From contig JAAXJB010000084.1 of NCBI GenBank assembly GCA_012270065.1, forward strand, positions 88,768-131,980: a stretch of DNA of 43,213 nucleotides, in the 5' to 3' direction. Positions within the stretch are counted from its first letter, which is position 1, and each line of letters starts with the position of its first letter. Positions 34,215 to 43,213 of the stretch are shown here, piece after piece. This DNA comes from Rubripirellula sp. Lineage in GTDB: Bacteria > Planctomycetota > Planctomycetia > Pirellulales > Pirellulaceae. The position numbers and the translations under genes are program-made. The notes beneath the pieces were generated by a model that worked only from the letters and a program-made list of their open reading frames with translations, searched no databases and was not told the DNA's origin.

Positions 34215-35519
34215 CTAGGGACTTCCGATCAGGAAAAGTCGTGTGCCGGTTCGGACAACGAAGCCGTTCTTTGTGGGGGCAACGCCATATTGGATTTCCC
34301 CGCCGAATCCACCTCGCCCGCCGCCTGCATTGGAAATCCAAAGCTGGTTCTCGGCAATCATCTCTTTTTCCGGGCCAGCTTTCATGACACTTGTTTTTCC
34401 ATCCTTGCCGAAGATGAAAATGTGCCCGCTCGCTGCAACAGGGGTGGCCCAATTACTGCCAGCCAAGCGGGCCGTGTATCTGGTTTCGCCGGTTGTTGCA
34501 TCAATGCAGTAAAGCACACCTGCCCTGTTTGTGTAGTAAGCGTGCCCTTTGTAAAGGATCGGAGATCCAAACGAACTCGTCGCGTCGGTATTCCGCCAGA
34601 CGATCTCTGGTTTGAAGCCTCCGTCCGCAGTAACAATCTTCATCATTAAATTGGATTCCTTGGCTCCTTCGGAGGCTTCGCCATTGCGTCCTGGTGATGC
34701 GCCAACCAGAAACGTTCCATTGCCAGCATCGATCGTTGACGGCACTGTGTTGCCGCCGACATTGTCATAGCTCCACAGCAAACTGCCGTCGGCGGGGTCA
34801 TAGCCATCAACGGTCCCGGATGACGATATGACAATCTGATCTTTACCCTCGATTTTTACCATCATGGGTGAGGACCATGAGATGCGGCTGGGACGATCAG
34901 TTTTCCACAATGTTTTTCCCGTGCCCTTGTCGAATGCAGCGATGTAGGAAGGACCATCGTTGTCAGCGACAATGATGACGCTGTCATCGGTCTGTGCAAC
35001 GGAACCACCCAAGCCAAAACGACCGATGTACTTGCCGTAGTCCTTGATCAGATCTCGCTCCCACCGCACCTCACCCTTGCCGTTCAGTGCGATTAGATTA
35101 CCGCTTTCGAAAAACGCAAAGACTCCTGTTTGGTCAGCTGCAGGAGTGGGTGCGGCCCGACTTGTGTACACGTTGTTTTCGACTGGCAGGCTGCTGGGAT
35201 AGGACCGTTTCCACAAAAGCGTGCCATCCGAGAGACTGTGGCACAGAATCAGATTGTTGTTTTTCTTGGGACCCTCGACCGCCGTCACATAGATGCGATC
35301 TTCGATGATGACCGGGCTGGATTGTCCGTGACCAGGCAAGGGCACCTGCCAGCCAATGCCTTCTTCGGCTGTCCAGGTCAGGGGAGGCTTGAAACCTGCC
35401 GCTGCCTCCCGGGAGTCACCGCCCAGGAACGCGGGCCAGTCTGCCTTGGTCTCGTTGGGCGCTAGTGTAGTGCCAGCCAGCATGCTCAGAAATGCCATGC
35501 AGAATGCGAGTCGAAACAT
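34215..35519 (-). CDS. Exported PQQ-type beta-propeller protein
   Basis: A 434-residue protein with a signal peptide (about residues 1-19, ending TTLA) and repeated blades of the PQQ/BamB type, recognisable by recurring patterns such as SDGTLLWKRSYP, GTGKTLWKTDRP, ADGSLLWSYDNVG and TTGETRYTARLAG, each ending a beta-strand with a Trp or aromatic residue. About seven to eight blades fit the length. No dehydrogenase active-site motif is visible, so a scaffold or binding role is more likely than an enzyme. The ATG has AAAGG about 11 bases upstream. It lies 222 bases downstream of the DUF1501 gene on the same strand, a common planctomycete neighbourhood. Confidence 0.88.
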   Translation of the reverse strand: MFRLAFCMAFLSMLAGTTLAPNETKADWPAFLGGDSREAAAGFKPPLTWTAEEGIGWQVPLPGHGQSSPVIIEDRIYVTAVEGPKKNNNLILCHSLSDGTLLWKRSYPSSLPVENNVYTSRAAPTPAADQTGVFAFFESGNLIALNGKGEVRWERDLIKDYGKYIGRFGLGGSVAQTDDSVIIVADNDGPSYIAAFDKGTGKTLWKTDRPSRISWSSPMMVKIEGKDQIVISSSGTVDGYDPADGSLLWSYDNVGGNTVPSTIDAGNGTFLVGASPGRNGEASEGAKESNLMMKIVTADGGFKPEIVWRNTDATSSFGSPILYKGHAYYTNRAGVLYCIDATTGETRYTARLAGSNWATPVAASGHIFIFGKDGKTSVMKAGPEKEMIAENQLWISNAGGGRGGFGGEIQYGVAPTKNGFVVRTGTRLFLIGSP

Positions 35520-35741
35520 GGTGAAAACGACCTTTGAGTTTTATGAGGTTGTGGGCGTGGGCCAGAACTGGGTACCAGTTGGTGGTCAATCTGATTCGAT
35601 CAGAATGGAAGTGATGGTTTTGGACAATGGATTGGCCTTGCCTGTTTTTTGCCAGAATCAGCGAAGCAGGTCAATTCAAGAAACGAAAGATGCCATCTCC
35701 CGATGTCCTTTCAAGCCTGCCGGTTACCGGGATATCTGTGG

Positions 35742-37142
35742 TCAGGTGAAGATGTCTTCGATGACTTTGCCATGAACATCGGTCAGACGGAAGTCACGAC
35801 CGGCGTAACGATACGTCAGACGCTCGTGATCATAACCCAATAATCGGAGCATTGTGGCGTGCAGATCGTGTACATGGACCCGGTTTTCAACCGCTTGGAA
35901 GCCGAGCTCATCTGTCGCACCAATTGCTTGGCCCCCTTTCACACCTCCTCCTGCCATCCAGCAGGTGAAGCCGTAATGATTGTGATCGCGACCGTTCATC
36001 TTTCCCTGGTTTGATCCCTTCTTTGGCATTTCAACGACAGGTGTTCTGCCGAATTCTCCGCCCCACAGAACAAGTGTCGATTCCAGTAATCCTGTTCTTT
36101 TCAGGTCTGTCAGGAGCGCACCAATGGCCTGGTCTACACCCTTGGCAACACCGCGATGGGCTGTTTCAAGATCGTCATGACTGTCCCACGGTTGTCCGGC
36201 ACCTGTGTAAAGTTGAACAAATCGTACGCCCCGCTCAACCAGACGTCTGGCAATCAGTGCCTGTCTTGCAAATGACCCTTTGCCATACATCCTCCGGGTA
36301 GCGAGTGGCTCACGCTGAATGTCAAACGCTGTCGAAGCTTCACTTTGCATTCGGTAGGCAAGCTCGAACGAGTCCAGTCGGGCATCCAGACGTTTATCGT
36401 CCTCGCGCAAGCTCGCATGCTCACGATTCAATTTTTGCAGAAGGTCGAGCTGTTGACGCTGGTCCTGTTTGGAAACCCGCTTGTTCTCAATGTGATCGAT
36501 GAGTCGTTCCACCTCTTTTGCATTCGTGTCGATGTAGGTTGCCTGGTACTTGCCGGGAAGAAAGGCATTTTGCCAGTTCTGCGATTCCTTGATCGGATAT
36601 CCACCGGGACACATCGTGACGAAAGAGGGGAGGTTCCTGTTGGCACTGCCCAAGCCATACGAAATCCATGATCCCATGCTAGGCCGCACCAGACGGGATT
36701 CCCCAGTGTTCATGAGCATCAGGGAAGGTTCATGGTTGGGCACGTTGGCGTGCATGGAGCGGATCACGCAGATATCATCCATGTGTGCTCCCGTGTGAGT
36801 GAAAATTTCACTTGCGGGTAAGCCGCTCTCACCATACTGCCGGAATTTGTAGGGGGATTTGAGCACATTTCCTGTTGGACGCTCGGTTCGAAGATTCTTG
36901 GTTGGTGCCGTCTTGCCGTGGTACTTTTCCAAGGCACTCTTCGGGTCGAACGTATCTACCTGGCTGGGCCCACCATTCATGAAAAGATGAATCACTCGTT
37001 GAGCCTTGGCAGGATATTGCAGAGGCACTTCACCCGGCCAGTCGCTTTCCTGGGCAAGCAAGTCTGTGAGTGCCAAACCTCCGAACCCTGCGCCACAGGT
37101 TCGGAGGAAATCACGACGTGTTCGGTTGTGTTGATTCAGCAT
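35742..37142 (-). CDS. DUF1501 domain protein, Tat-exported
   Basis: A 466-residue protein with a twin-arginine signal (RTRRDFLRTCGAGFGGLAL) and a full DUF1501 domain, a sulfatase/alkaline phosphatase-like fold abundant in planctomycetes. Family markers include RVIHLFMNGGPSQVDTFDPK near the start, VIRSMHANVPNHEPSLMLMN, PSMGSWISYGLGS, FVQLYTGAGQPWDSH and LWGGEFGRTP followed by GRDHNHYGFTCWMAGGGVKG. The Asp, His and Asn residues in these stretches are candidate metal ligands. Function is unknown. The ATG at 37142 is used; a TTG four codons upstream is an alternative. It follows the DUF1549/DUF1553 gene by 91 bases, the classic pairing of these families, probably one transcript. Confidence 0.92.
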   Translation of the reverse strand: MLNQHNRTRRDFLRTCGAGFGGLALTDLLAQESDWPGEVPLQYPAKAQRVIHLFMNGGPSQVDTFDPKSALEKYHGKTAPTKNLRTERPTGNVLKSPYKFRQYGESGLPASEIFTHTGAHMDDICVIRSMHANVPNHEPSLMLMNTGESRLVRPSMGSWISYGLGSANRNLPSFVTMCPGGYPIKESQNWQNAFLPGKYQATYIDTNAKEVERLIDHIENKRVSKQDQRQQLDLLQKLNREHASLREDDKRLDARLDSFELAYRMQSEASTAFDIQREPLATRRMYGKGSFARQALIARRLVERGVRFVQLYTGAGQPWDSHDDLETAHRGVAKGVDQAIGALLTDLKRTGLLESTLVLWGGEFGRTPVVEMPKKGSNQGKMNGRDHNHYGFTCWMAGGGVKGGQAIGATDELGFQAVENRVHVHDLHATMLRLLGYDHERLTYRYAGRDFRLTDVHGKVIEDIFT

Positions 37143-37233
37143 GACGTTCAACAAATGATCAGATTGTGCAGGAAATTGAACAGGTTCAGTTCTCGAAGGT
37201 ATGACCGCGGTATGTTTCCGTCATTTCTCTTCA

Positions 37234-39930
37234 TCAGTCAACGAAAGCAAATTCGTTACTGAGTATCAGTATCTGTGACAGTTGCTCAAGGCGATCCAGC
37301 GGAAGCGTTTTTTCGGGAGTGAAAGGTCCACTGAAGTGTGTTTCGGTGTCTCGATCGGTGGAATTTCCTTGCGTGCTGGTAGATTGCAGACGCGCAGTCC
37401 AGCCAAAACTGTCAAACGAACTTGTCGTTCCCGAAGTGGCTACAAAGTCAATGGTCTCGCCTGCCTGAAGTCGAATCGTATGCGGTCCATGGGTCTGACT
37501 GGAATGGAATTGCGTGGACTCATAGATGATCTCACCTTTGGCATGAATCGAAAACACGACACCATCCCCCTGTTCACTGTTGTGAGCAACGTTCCCACTG
37601 ACCGTGATCACTTCATCTCGTGGGGCTGTGTAGCGTCGAATTGTGCCCATGTCGGGGTCGCTGGGGGTGTGCCCGCCGGATTTGCCCAGAAACGCATGGC
37701 TAAAAGGGAAGGCAGTTGGAAACTTGGGGCCAGCTTGCCATCGATTCTCCTGGAAATGTCGAAACGCGTGGAATTCGGAAATGGTTCTACTATCAGTTGG
37801 AGCAACTTTTCCCGCACCGTAGGACCACAGAGATCTGGGGTCCACATTTGGAACAGGAACCCGGCTTGGTTCTTCGAGGAATTCGACGCTGGCCTGAAGT
37901 TCGTCCACCGTTGGTTCTCGGCCGAGGACTTGGGTGAAAAGAGAAGTCACTTGTGAACGGAGGTCAGGACTGGTGATAGTTCGCGGGCGTGCGGAGGTTG
38001 CTGTTGCCTTTGCAATTGCCATCATTTGTGGGCTGTTCATAAGAAACAGAGCTTGTTGTGGTACGGTGGTGAAATAACGGCCTGGTGAATGCGCATCAGG
38101 ATTGGCAAAGTCAAATGTGCGAAATAACGATGGCAGGTTCTGGCGATCGATCATTGCGTAAACCGTTCGCCGCGGCGCAGGTTTGTTTCCGGTAATGACA
38201 ACGGGTTCACCACCTTGAGAGAAGTCGAGGTTATTCGAAACAGCCAGCATCGCGTCCCTCAGTGATTCAAAGTCACGGCGTCTCCGGTTACCACGTGCCA
38301 ACAGTCGGTTCTCGGGATCCTTGGTCAGCGCTGTGTCGTTGCCCGATGAACTCTGCTGGTAAATCTTCGAAAGCACAATTCTCCGTACGAGTTTTTTGAT
38401 GCTCCAATGGGTCGCAAAATCCGCAGCAAGATCATCAAGTACTTCGGGGATTGCAGGTTTCTCGGTCCTGAATCCGAAGTCACTGGGACTGTTGACGAGT
38501 GGTCTACCCACAAGGATGGTCCAAACCCGATTCACCATCACACGGGCGGTCAACGGATTTTCAGCCGTAGCAATCCGTTGCGCAAGCTCTTTGCGACCGC
38601 TGCCGTCGGTAAAACGCGATTCACCATCGGCTTGAAGTGCAGTCAAGAAACGGCGTGGTACTACTGCTCCACGATTCCCAGGTTGGCCGCGAATCAAAAC
38701 CGGGCTGTCCACAGGATTGGGTTTGTCCACCAGCATCAGTGGGCTTGCTCCATTTTTGGGACGCTGGCTACTCGCGATGATACCTCCCAGTGCATAGTAA
38801 TCCTCCGTTGGAATGGGATCGAATTTGTGATCGTGGCACCGTGCGCAGGAAACGGTCAGCCCCAATAAGCCACGCGTGATCACATCAATCCTGTCATCGA
38901 TCGTGTCAAGCGGATTGAGGAATTGACGTCCCAGTGTCAGGAAGCCCATGGCTTCGAGGTTGCCATGTTCGTTGTCGGGGTCCGTGCGATCTGCAGCAAG
39001 TTGATGTTGAATCATTTCGTCATAGGGCATGTCTTCGGAAAACGCCCGAATCGTCCAGTCACGGTAATGATGGCTCCCGGAAATACGTCGTTCTTTGCCT
39101 CCTAGTGCATAGCCCACGGTGTCTGCATACCTTGCGACATCGAGCCAGTGTCGCGCAAATCTCTCTCCAAAAAATGGTGAGGCGAGCAAGGAATCCACCA
39201 GTCGTTGATAAGCGTCCCGGCGAGTGGTGGCAGCAAATGCCTCAATCTCACTGTGACTGGGAGGAAGTCCTGTCAGGTCGAAGTACAGGCGTTTGATGAG
39301 TGTTACCCGATCGGCACGTTGGTTACTGGCAATGTCGGTTTTTTTTGCGGCGAGAGCTGCGAATGCATCGATTGGGTCTTCCGTGTCTGCGCCGGGTACT
39401 GATTCGCCAACGTGACGAACTGGGGGGGTGAATGCCCAGTGGGTACGGGGGTCGCGATCCAAGTGCGAAGTGCCTGTTTTTTTTTCTGCGTCGCCGGATG
39501 AATTTGCGGGCTCAGTTCTTGGGTCGAAGGCCCCCGATTCGATCCATTGCCTCAAGGATTCAATTTGTCGATCTGATAACTTGCCCTTGGGGGGCATCTG
39601 CAGATCTTTTTCCCGATAATGAACCACCCGAAGTAAGAGGCTTTGTTGGGGTTTGCCCGGTATGAGTGCCGGACCCCGATCGCCTCCTTTCAACAGGGAG
39701 GCTGCAGAATCAAGCAGCAGATTGCCATCGGACTCTCCACTTTCGCGGGAGTGGCACTCGTAGCAATGATCAACCAGCAGTGGACGGATATGCGTTTCAA
39801 AAAAAGCAGTTTTTGCGGCTTCCTCAGTGGCAGCCAGATTTTCTCCGCTGAGTGTGTCAGAGGAAAGTGACACTGAAATCACTGACAAAAAGCAGCAAAG
39901 CAGCAACTTGTATTCTGTAGCAACGGTCAT
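37234..39930 (-). CDS. PSCyt1-DUF1549-DUF1553 protein (planctomycete cytochrome C-like)
   Basis: An 898-residue exported protein. After a signal peptide (about residues 1-24) comes a PSCyt1 haem domain with CYECH at 56-60 and LQMPPKGKLSDRQIESLRQW, then DUF1549 (IDAFAALAAKK, KRLYFDLTGLPPSHSEIEAF, RHWLDVARYADTVGY), then DUF1553 (ENPLTARVMVNRVWTILVGR, FGFRTEKP, PENRLLARGNRRRRDFESLR). The end, LEQLSQILILSNEFAFVD, is the usual DUF1553 terminus, but about 150 residues before it form an extra predicted beta-rich domain (YTAPRDEVITVSGNVAHNSE, GPHTIRLQAGETIDFVATSG). The ATG at 39930 gives a normal signal peptide; the upstream ATG at 39993 would add 21 residues. Substrate unknown; the partner DUF1501 gene follows. 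Confidence 0.9.
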   Translation of the reverse strand: MTVATEYKLLLCCFLSVISVSLSSDTLSGENLAATEEAAKTAFFETHIRPLLVDHCYECHSRESGESDGNLLLDSAASLLKGGDRGPALIPGKPQQSLLLRVVHYREKDLQMPPKGKLSDRQIESLRQWIESGAFDPRTEPANSSGDAEKKTGTSHLDRDPRTHWAFTPPVRHVGESVPGADTEDPIDAFAALAAKKTDIASNQRADRVTLIKRLYFDLTGLPPSHSEIEAFAATTRRDAYQRLVDSLLASPFFGERFARHWLDVARYADTVGYALGGKERRISGSHHYRDWTIRAFSEDMPYDEMIQHQLAADRTDPDNEHGNLEAMGFLTLGRQFLNPLDTIDDRIDVITRGLLGLTVSCARCHDHKFDPIPTEDYYALGGIIASSQRPKNGASPLMLVDKPNPVDSPVLIRGQPGNRGAVVPRRFLTALQADGESRFTDGSGRKELAQRIATAENPLTARVMVNRVWTILVGRPLVNSPSDFGFRTEKPAIPEVLDDLAADFATHWSIKKLVRRIVLSKIYQQSSSGNDTALTKDPENRLLARGNRRRRDFESLRDAMLAVSNNLDFSQGGEPVVITGNKPAPRRTVYAMIDRQNLPSLFRTFDFANPDAHSPGRYFTTVPQQALFLMNSPQMMAIAKATATSARPRTITSPDLRSQVTSLFTQVLGREPTVDELQASVEFLEEPSRVPVPNVDPRSLWSYGAGKVAPTDSRTISEFHAFRHFQENRWQAGPKFPTAFPFSHAFLGKSGGHTPSDPDMGTIRRYTAPRDEVITVSGNVAHNSEQGDGVVFSIHAKGEIIYESTQFHSSQTHGPHTIRLQAGETIDFVATSGTTSSFDSFGWTARLQSTSTQGNSTDRDTETHFSGPFTPEKTLPLDRLEQLSQILILSNEFAFVD

Positions 39931-40165
39931 GCGGCGACTGACATGGGGATGGACAGTGGAAGCGATCTGAGCCATTGATCTTAGCACACTCATTCAACCG
40001 GATCTGGTTGCTGGTGCTTCACACTTGACTTCCCATTGTAATCGCAACGTCTGTTCTGAGTCTGCTGCATTCGTGCCAAGGCTGGCAGTCGGCAAGCACT
40101 CCCAACAGTTTTGTCGCGTTTGTCGACGGTTTCATCGCTTTGTTTCGAACCTGCGGGAAAGTACA

Positions 40166-43105
40166 TCAGCTGGAAACTGTTTTTTCCGCAGGGTAAGCGG
40201 CAAACTGTTGTCGCAAGATGTCTCCTGTCAGGCTGCCTTCGGTTCCTGCAACTTCTTCGGGAGTGCCTTGCGCGACGACCATGCCACCTTTTTCTGCTGC
40301 ACCCGGGCCAAGATCGATCAGGTAGTCTGCTGCTTGCATCAGCATTGAGTTGTGCTCAACGATGATCAGTCCATGTCCATCCGCAAGCAGTGCATCAAAG
40401 CAGTCAACGAGACGTACGATGTCAGCAAAATGCAGGCCTGTTGTCGGTTCATCGAGAATGAAAAGAGTTCTGCGTCTGGCAGTGGAGGCCAGGAAGGCGG
40501 CCAATTTCAGCCGTTGGCCTTCTCCGCTTGAAAGCGTCGTCGCGGGTTGTCCCAGTTTGACGTAATCAAGTCCTACGTCGAGCATTCGTTTGAGTCGTGC
40601 TTGGACTTTGTCATAGCCGCGGAAGAAAATGGACGCTTCTCGAACACTCATTTCAAGAACATCTGCGATGGATCGGTCACGATATCGCACCTGCAGGATT
40701 TCTTCGCGGTACCGGCTGCCTCGACAGCTGGGACATTGCATGGTCACATCTGCAAGAAACTGCATGTCGATCTGGATGACGCCTGCACCTTCGCACTGCG
40801 GGCATTGACCTTTTGCACTGTTGTAGCTGAAATGCCCCGCGCTAAAATTCCGTGTTCGGGCTTCCACTGTGTCTGCAAAAACCTTGCGAATCGGATCAAA
40901 AGCCTTCACGTAAGTGACTGGTGCACTGCGTGGGCTGCGACTGATGGGGGATTGGTCAATCAGAAGGCAGTCTTCTATCTGACTCAGGCCCTTGACCGAC
41001 TTGTATGGAAGTGATTTTTCAGCCTCCTGATGTTTTTTCTGTCGGATGGCACCGTAGAGTGTGTCCTGAACAAGCGAACTTTTTCCGCTTCCTGAGATGC
41101 CAGTCACAAGGCAAAGCAAGCCAAGCGGGAAATCCACATCAATGTTCTTCAGGTTATGTCCGCTTGCTCCTTTGAGTGAAATGAAACCCCGTGGCTTTCG
41201 CGGCTCACGCCCGCGAATGGACCAGCCACGATCGCCTCGCAGAAATTGGCCGGTCAAGCTCTCTTTGTCACGGAGCATCTCGTCAGGGGAACCTTCAAAT
41301 ACAATTTTGCCGCCTGCATTCCCGGCAGCGGGACCGACTTCGATGACGTGGTCGGCCGTTCGAATCATGGTCTCGTCGTGCTCCACAACAAGCACGGTGT
41401 TTCCGCGGTCGCGCAAGTCGGTGATTGCATGTGACAGGCGTTCCACATCTGAACCGTGGAGACCTGCGGTAGGTTCATCCAGCACGTAGAGCATGTTGAC
41501 AAGGCTACTACCAAGAGCCGAAGTTAGTGCTACCCGCTGTGTTTCGCCGCCCGAGAGGGTCCTCAGTGTGCGATCAAGTTGTAAATATCCGAGCCCGACC
41601 TCCTTGAGATAATCCAGGCGTTCGGTAACTTGCCGGACTGGCTCTTCGGCAATTTGCAACTCGCGTGTTTCCAACTGCAATGAAGAGAAAAAATCAGAGA
41701 CTTCATCAGCCTGCATGCTCAGCAGATCCGCGATCGTCTGATCTTGAAGTCGATAGGCGAGTGCTTCCGGTTTGAAGCGTTTGCCCTGACATTCCTCACA
41801 CGGTCGATAGCTCTTGTACCTGGACGCAAAAATACGAACGTGCATTTTGTATTTTTTCTTTTCCAGCCACGCGAAGAATCCATGCAAGCCACCGAAGTGC
41901 CGTTCTGGGACTCCATGTTTGATCAATTTCAGATGTTTTTTTGTTAGTCTGCGAAAGGGAATGTCAACGGGAATTCCGTAATCGTCGGCGAGTTCAAGTA
42001 GTTCATCCAATTCATGCTCATAAGCAGGACTGTTCCACGGAGCGATCGCTCCTTCGGCAAGCGAACGCGACTTGTCAGGTACAACGAGATCCATGTCAAA
42101 GTCGACGATGTCACCAAATCCTTCGCATGTCGGACACGCTCCAAGGGGATTGTTGAAATTGAAGAGGCGCGGAACTGGATCGGGATAATCAATGTCACAT
42201 GCATCGCAGCGACGAGACTCACTGATGACCCGCTTGAACCATTCTGAACCGTCTATTTGGGTTGGTGTCCCTTGATTTTCACTGAGGGTAGACGTGAGCA
42301 GCGTTGCACGTCCATTGCCTTCGGTCATCGCCGTTTCGAGCGATTCCGTCAATCTTTCAAGTTCAGCGTCAGCTTTGACACGGTCAACGATGACGATGAA
42401 CTCCGTGCCTTTTTTGCCGACTTTCCGGGCGAGTCTGGAACGATCACTTTCCGACAGATGAAATGTTTCGCCACCCGCGACCAGTCTCTGGTACCCTTCC
42501 TGCTGTAAACCCAGCAGGATTTCGCTCGCATCTTTGCGGCTGGGCATCCAGACGGGGAAGCCAATCATGATTCGAGTATCACTGGTAAGGGTCCGAAGTG
42601 ATTCGGCGATCATTGCCGGGTCGTCACGTTGGACAGGAGATCCACATCCGCAGCAGAAAAGCTTTGACGCTTTTGCGAACAGCAGCCGCAAATGGTCCGC
42701 GATTTCTGTCGCAGTACCAACCGTGCTGCGGTTGCTCCGCGATCCACCTGCTCGTGTCACCGCAATCGCTGGTGGGATTCCGGTGATGGCATCACAGTCA
42801 GGTTTGTCCAAACGCTGCAGAAACTGTCGCGTGTAGGCCGAAAAACTCTCGATGTAGCAGCGTTGCCCCTCAGCGTAGAGTGTGTCCAGCGCTAACGACG
42901 TTTTGCCGCTGCCTGAGAGACCGCAGACGGCGACCAATTTGCCGCGCGGTATGTCAACATCCACGTCCTTCAGGTTGTGGACGCGACATCCTCGAATTGA
43001 AATGTTTTCTTTACTCAACGCACCGGCGGGGACTTGTGGCGTAGCGGCCCCCAACAGGGTAGCCAGCAACAGGGTAACGATACGGCTGTCAAAGTTGCAA
43101 TCCAT
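40166..43105 (-). CDS. uvrA: UvrA-like excinuclease ABC subunit A, divergent
   Basis: A twin-ATPase of the UvrA family, which scans DNA for damage with UvrB. Visible parts: first Walker A GLSGSGKTSLALDTLYAEGQ; a Cys pair CCGCGSPV; the zinc module CDACDIDYPDPVPRLFNFNN with the second pair in GACPTCEGFG; the first signature LSGGETQRVAL and LDEPTAGLHGSD; the second Walker A GISGSGKSSLV; a zinc finger CPQCEGAG to CPSCRG; and the second signature LSSGEGQRLKLA with LDEPTTGLHFAD. The second signature and the SRSPRSAPVTYVKAFDPIR segment deviate from the standard GRTPRSNPATYTG-like form. The reading frame starts at ATG 43105, but UvrA-like sequence begins near SKENISIRGCRVHNLKDVDV; a TTG at 43015 would give that start, and the 30 residues before it look like a signal peptide, which would be odd for UvrA. 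Confidence 0.88.
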   Translation of the reverse strand: MDCNFDSRIVTLLLATLLGAATPQVPAGALSKENISIRGCRVHNLKDVDVDIPRGKLVAVCGLSGSGKTSLALDTLYAEGQRCYIESFSAYTRQFLQRLDKPDCDAITGIPPAIAVTRAGGSRSNRSTVGTATEIADHLRLLFAKASKLFCCGCGSPVQRDDPAMIAESLRTLTSDTRIMIGFPVWMPSRKDASEILLGLQQEGYQRLVAGGETFHLSESDRSRLARKVGKKGTEFIVIVDRVKADAELERLTESLETAMTEGNGRATLLTSTLSENQGTPTQIDGSEWFKRVISESRRCDACDIDYPDPVPRLFNFNNPLGACPTCEGFGDIVDFDMDLVVPDKSRSLAEGAIAPWNSPAYEHELDELLELADDYGIPVDIPFRRLTKKHLKLIKHGVPERHFGGLHGFFAWLEKKKYKMHVRIFASRYKSYRPCEECQGKRFKPEALAYRLQDQTIADLLSMQADEVSDFFSSLQLETRELQIAEEPVRQVTERLDYLKEVGLGYLQLDRTLRTLSGGETQRVALTSALGSSLVNMLYVLDEPTAGLHGSDVERLSHAITDLRDRGNTVLVVEHDETMIRTADHVIEVGPAAGNAGGKIVFEGSPDEMLRDKESLTGQFLRGDRGWSIRGREPRKPRGFISLKGASGHNLKNIDVDFPLGLLCLVTGISGSGKSSLVQDTLYGAIRQKKHQEAEKSLPYKSVKGLSQIEDCLLIDQSPISRSPRSAPVTYVKAFDPIRKVFADTVEARTRNFSAGHFSYNSAKGQCPQCEGAGVIQIDMQFLADVTMQCPSCRGSRYREEILQVRYRDRSIADVLEMSVREASIFFRGYDKVQARLKRMLDVGLDYVKLGQPATTLSSGEGQRLKLAAFLASTARRRTLFILDEPTTGLHFADIVRLVDCFDALLADGHGLIIVEHNSMLMQAADYLIDLGPGAAEKGGMVVAQGTPEEVAGTEGSLTGDILRQQFAAYPAEKTVSS

Positions 43106-43213
43106 GGTGGTTGGAGTGTACTTTGTCGGCCGCTTTCATTCTTGAAGGCGGTCATTTGCAGGTAACGGAGGCATTCATCTTCGCGTTCCTCACCTCCGCA
43201 GAGCTTCCGCAGA

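Noticed and set aside
39931-40165. Possible regulatory RNA between uvrA and the PSCyt1 gene
   Set aside because: No stable hairpin series or promoter pattern that I could support by eye.

Overview
The window looks like a chromosomal piece of a planctomycete, probably of the Pirellulaceae/Rhodopirellula type. The best evidence is the gene set on the minus strand at 34215-39930: a PSCyt1/DUF1549/DUF1553 protein, a Tat-exported DUF1501 protein and a PQQ-type beta-propeller, a combination typical of that phylum. A Tat-exported Gfo/Idh/MocA oxidoreductase, many secreted proteins of unknown function, wide intergenic spaces, weak Shine-Dalgarno sites and frequent TTG/GTG starts fit the same group. 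I see no tRNA, rRNA, insertion sequence, prophage or CRISPR array.

Layout. 1-4160: the 3' end of an ECF sigma factor gene, a small class II-like cytochrome c, a small zinc-ribbon protein, an HDOD protein, a two-helix membrane protein and a secreted protein of unknown function. 4272-8778 (minus): xseB, ispA, dxs and nadK, an isoprenoid/cofactor cluster in which ispA and dxs overlap by four bases. 9070-11585: a coiled-coil protein and the exported oxidoreductase. 12021-15480: a three-gene Na+-translocating decarboxylase (gamma, beta, biotin-carrying alpha) whose alpha subunit has an unusual active site. 16155-18580: an exported PDZ protein overlapping a MutY adenine glycosylase with Glu at the usual catalytic Asp. 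18706-20642: a di-haem cytochrome c peroxidase convergent with an NAD(P)H-hydrate epimerase; the peroxidase's apparent terminator lies inside the epimerase reading frame.

21256-25088: a membrane-anchored protein, a DPP-IV-like S9 peptidase, and a DUF952 protein preceded by six copies of a 16-bp repeat, most of which carry a ribosome-binding-site-like core. 25126-27743 (minus): the paired families TIGR03546/TIGR03545. 28325-34053: an AddB-like nuclease and AddA-like helicase pair with one nuclease domain in total. 34215-39930 (minus): the planctomycete PSCyt1-DUF1501-propeller set. 40166-43105 (minus): a divergent UvrA.

Three genes concern DNA repair or recombination (mutY, the AddAB-like pair, uvrA), plus the exonuclease VII small subunit. 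Three concern periplasmic c-type haem proteins. No single operon stands out as a wholly new system. The most original signals are the 16-bp repeat upstream of DUF952, the terminator inside nnrE, the altered active sites of MutY and the decarboxylase alpha subunit, the insertion in the DUF1553 region and the single-nuclease AddAB-like pair.
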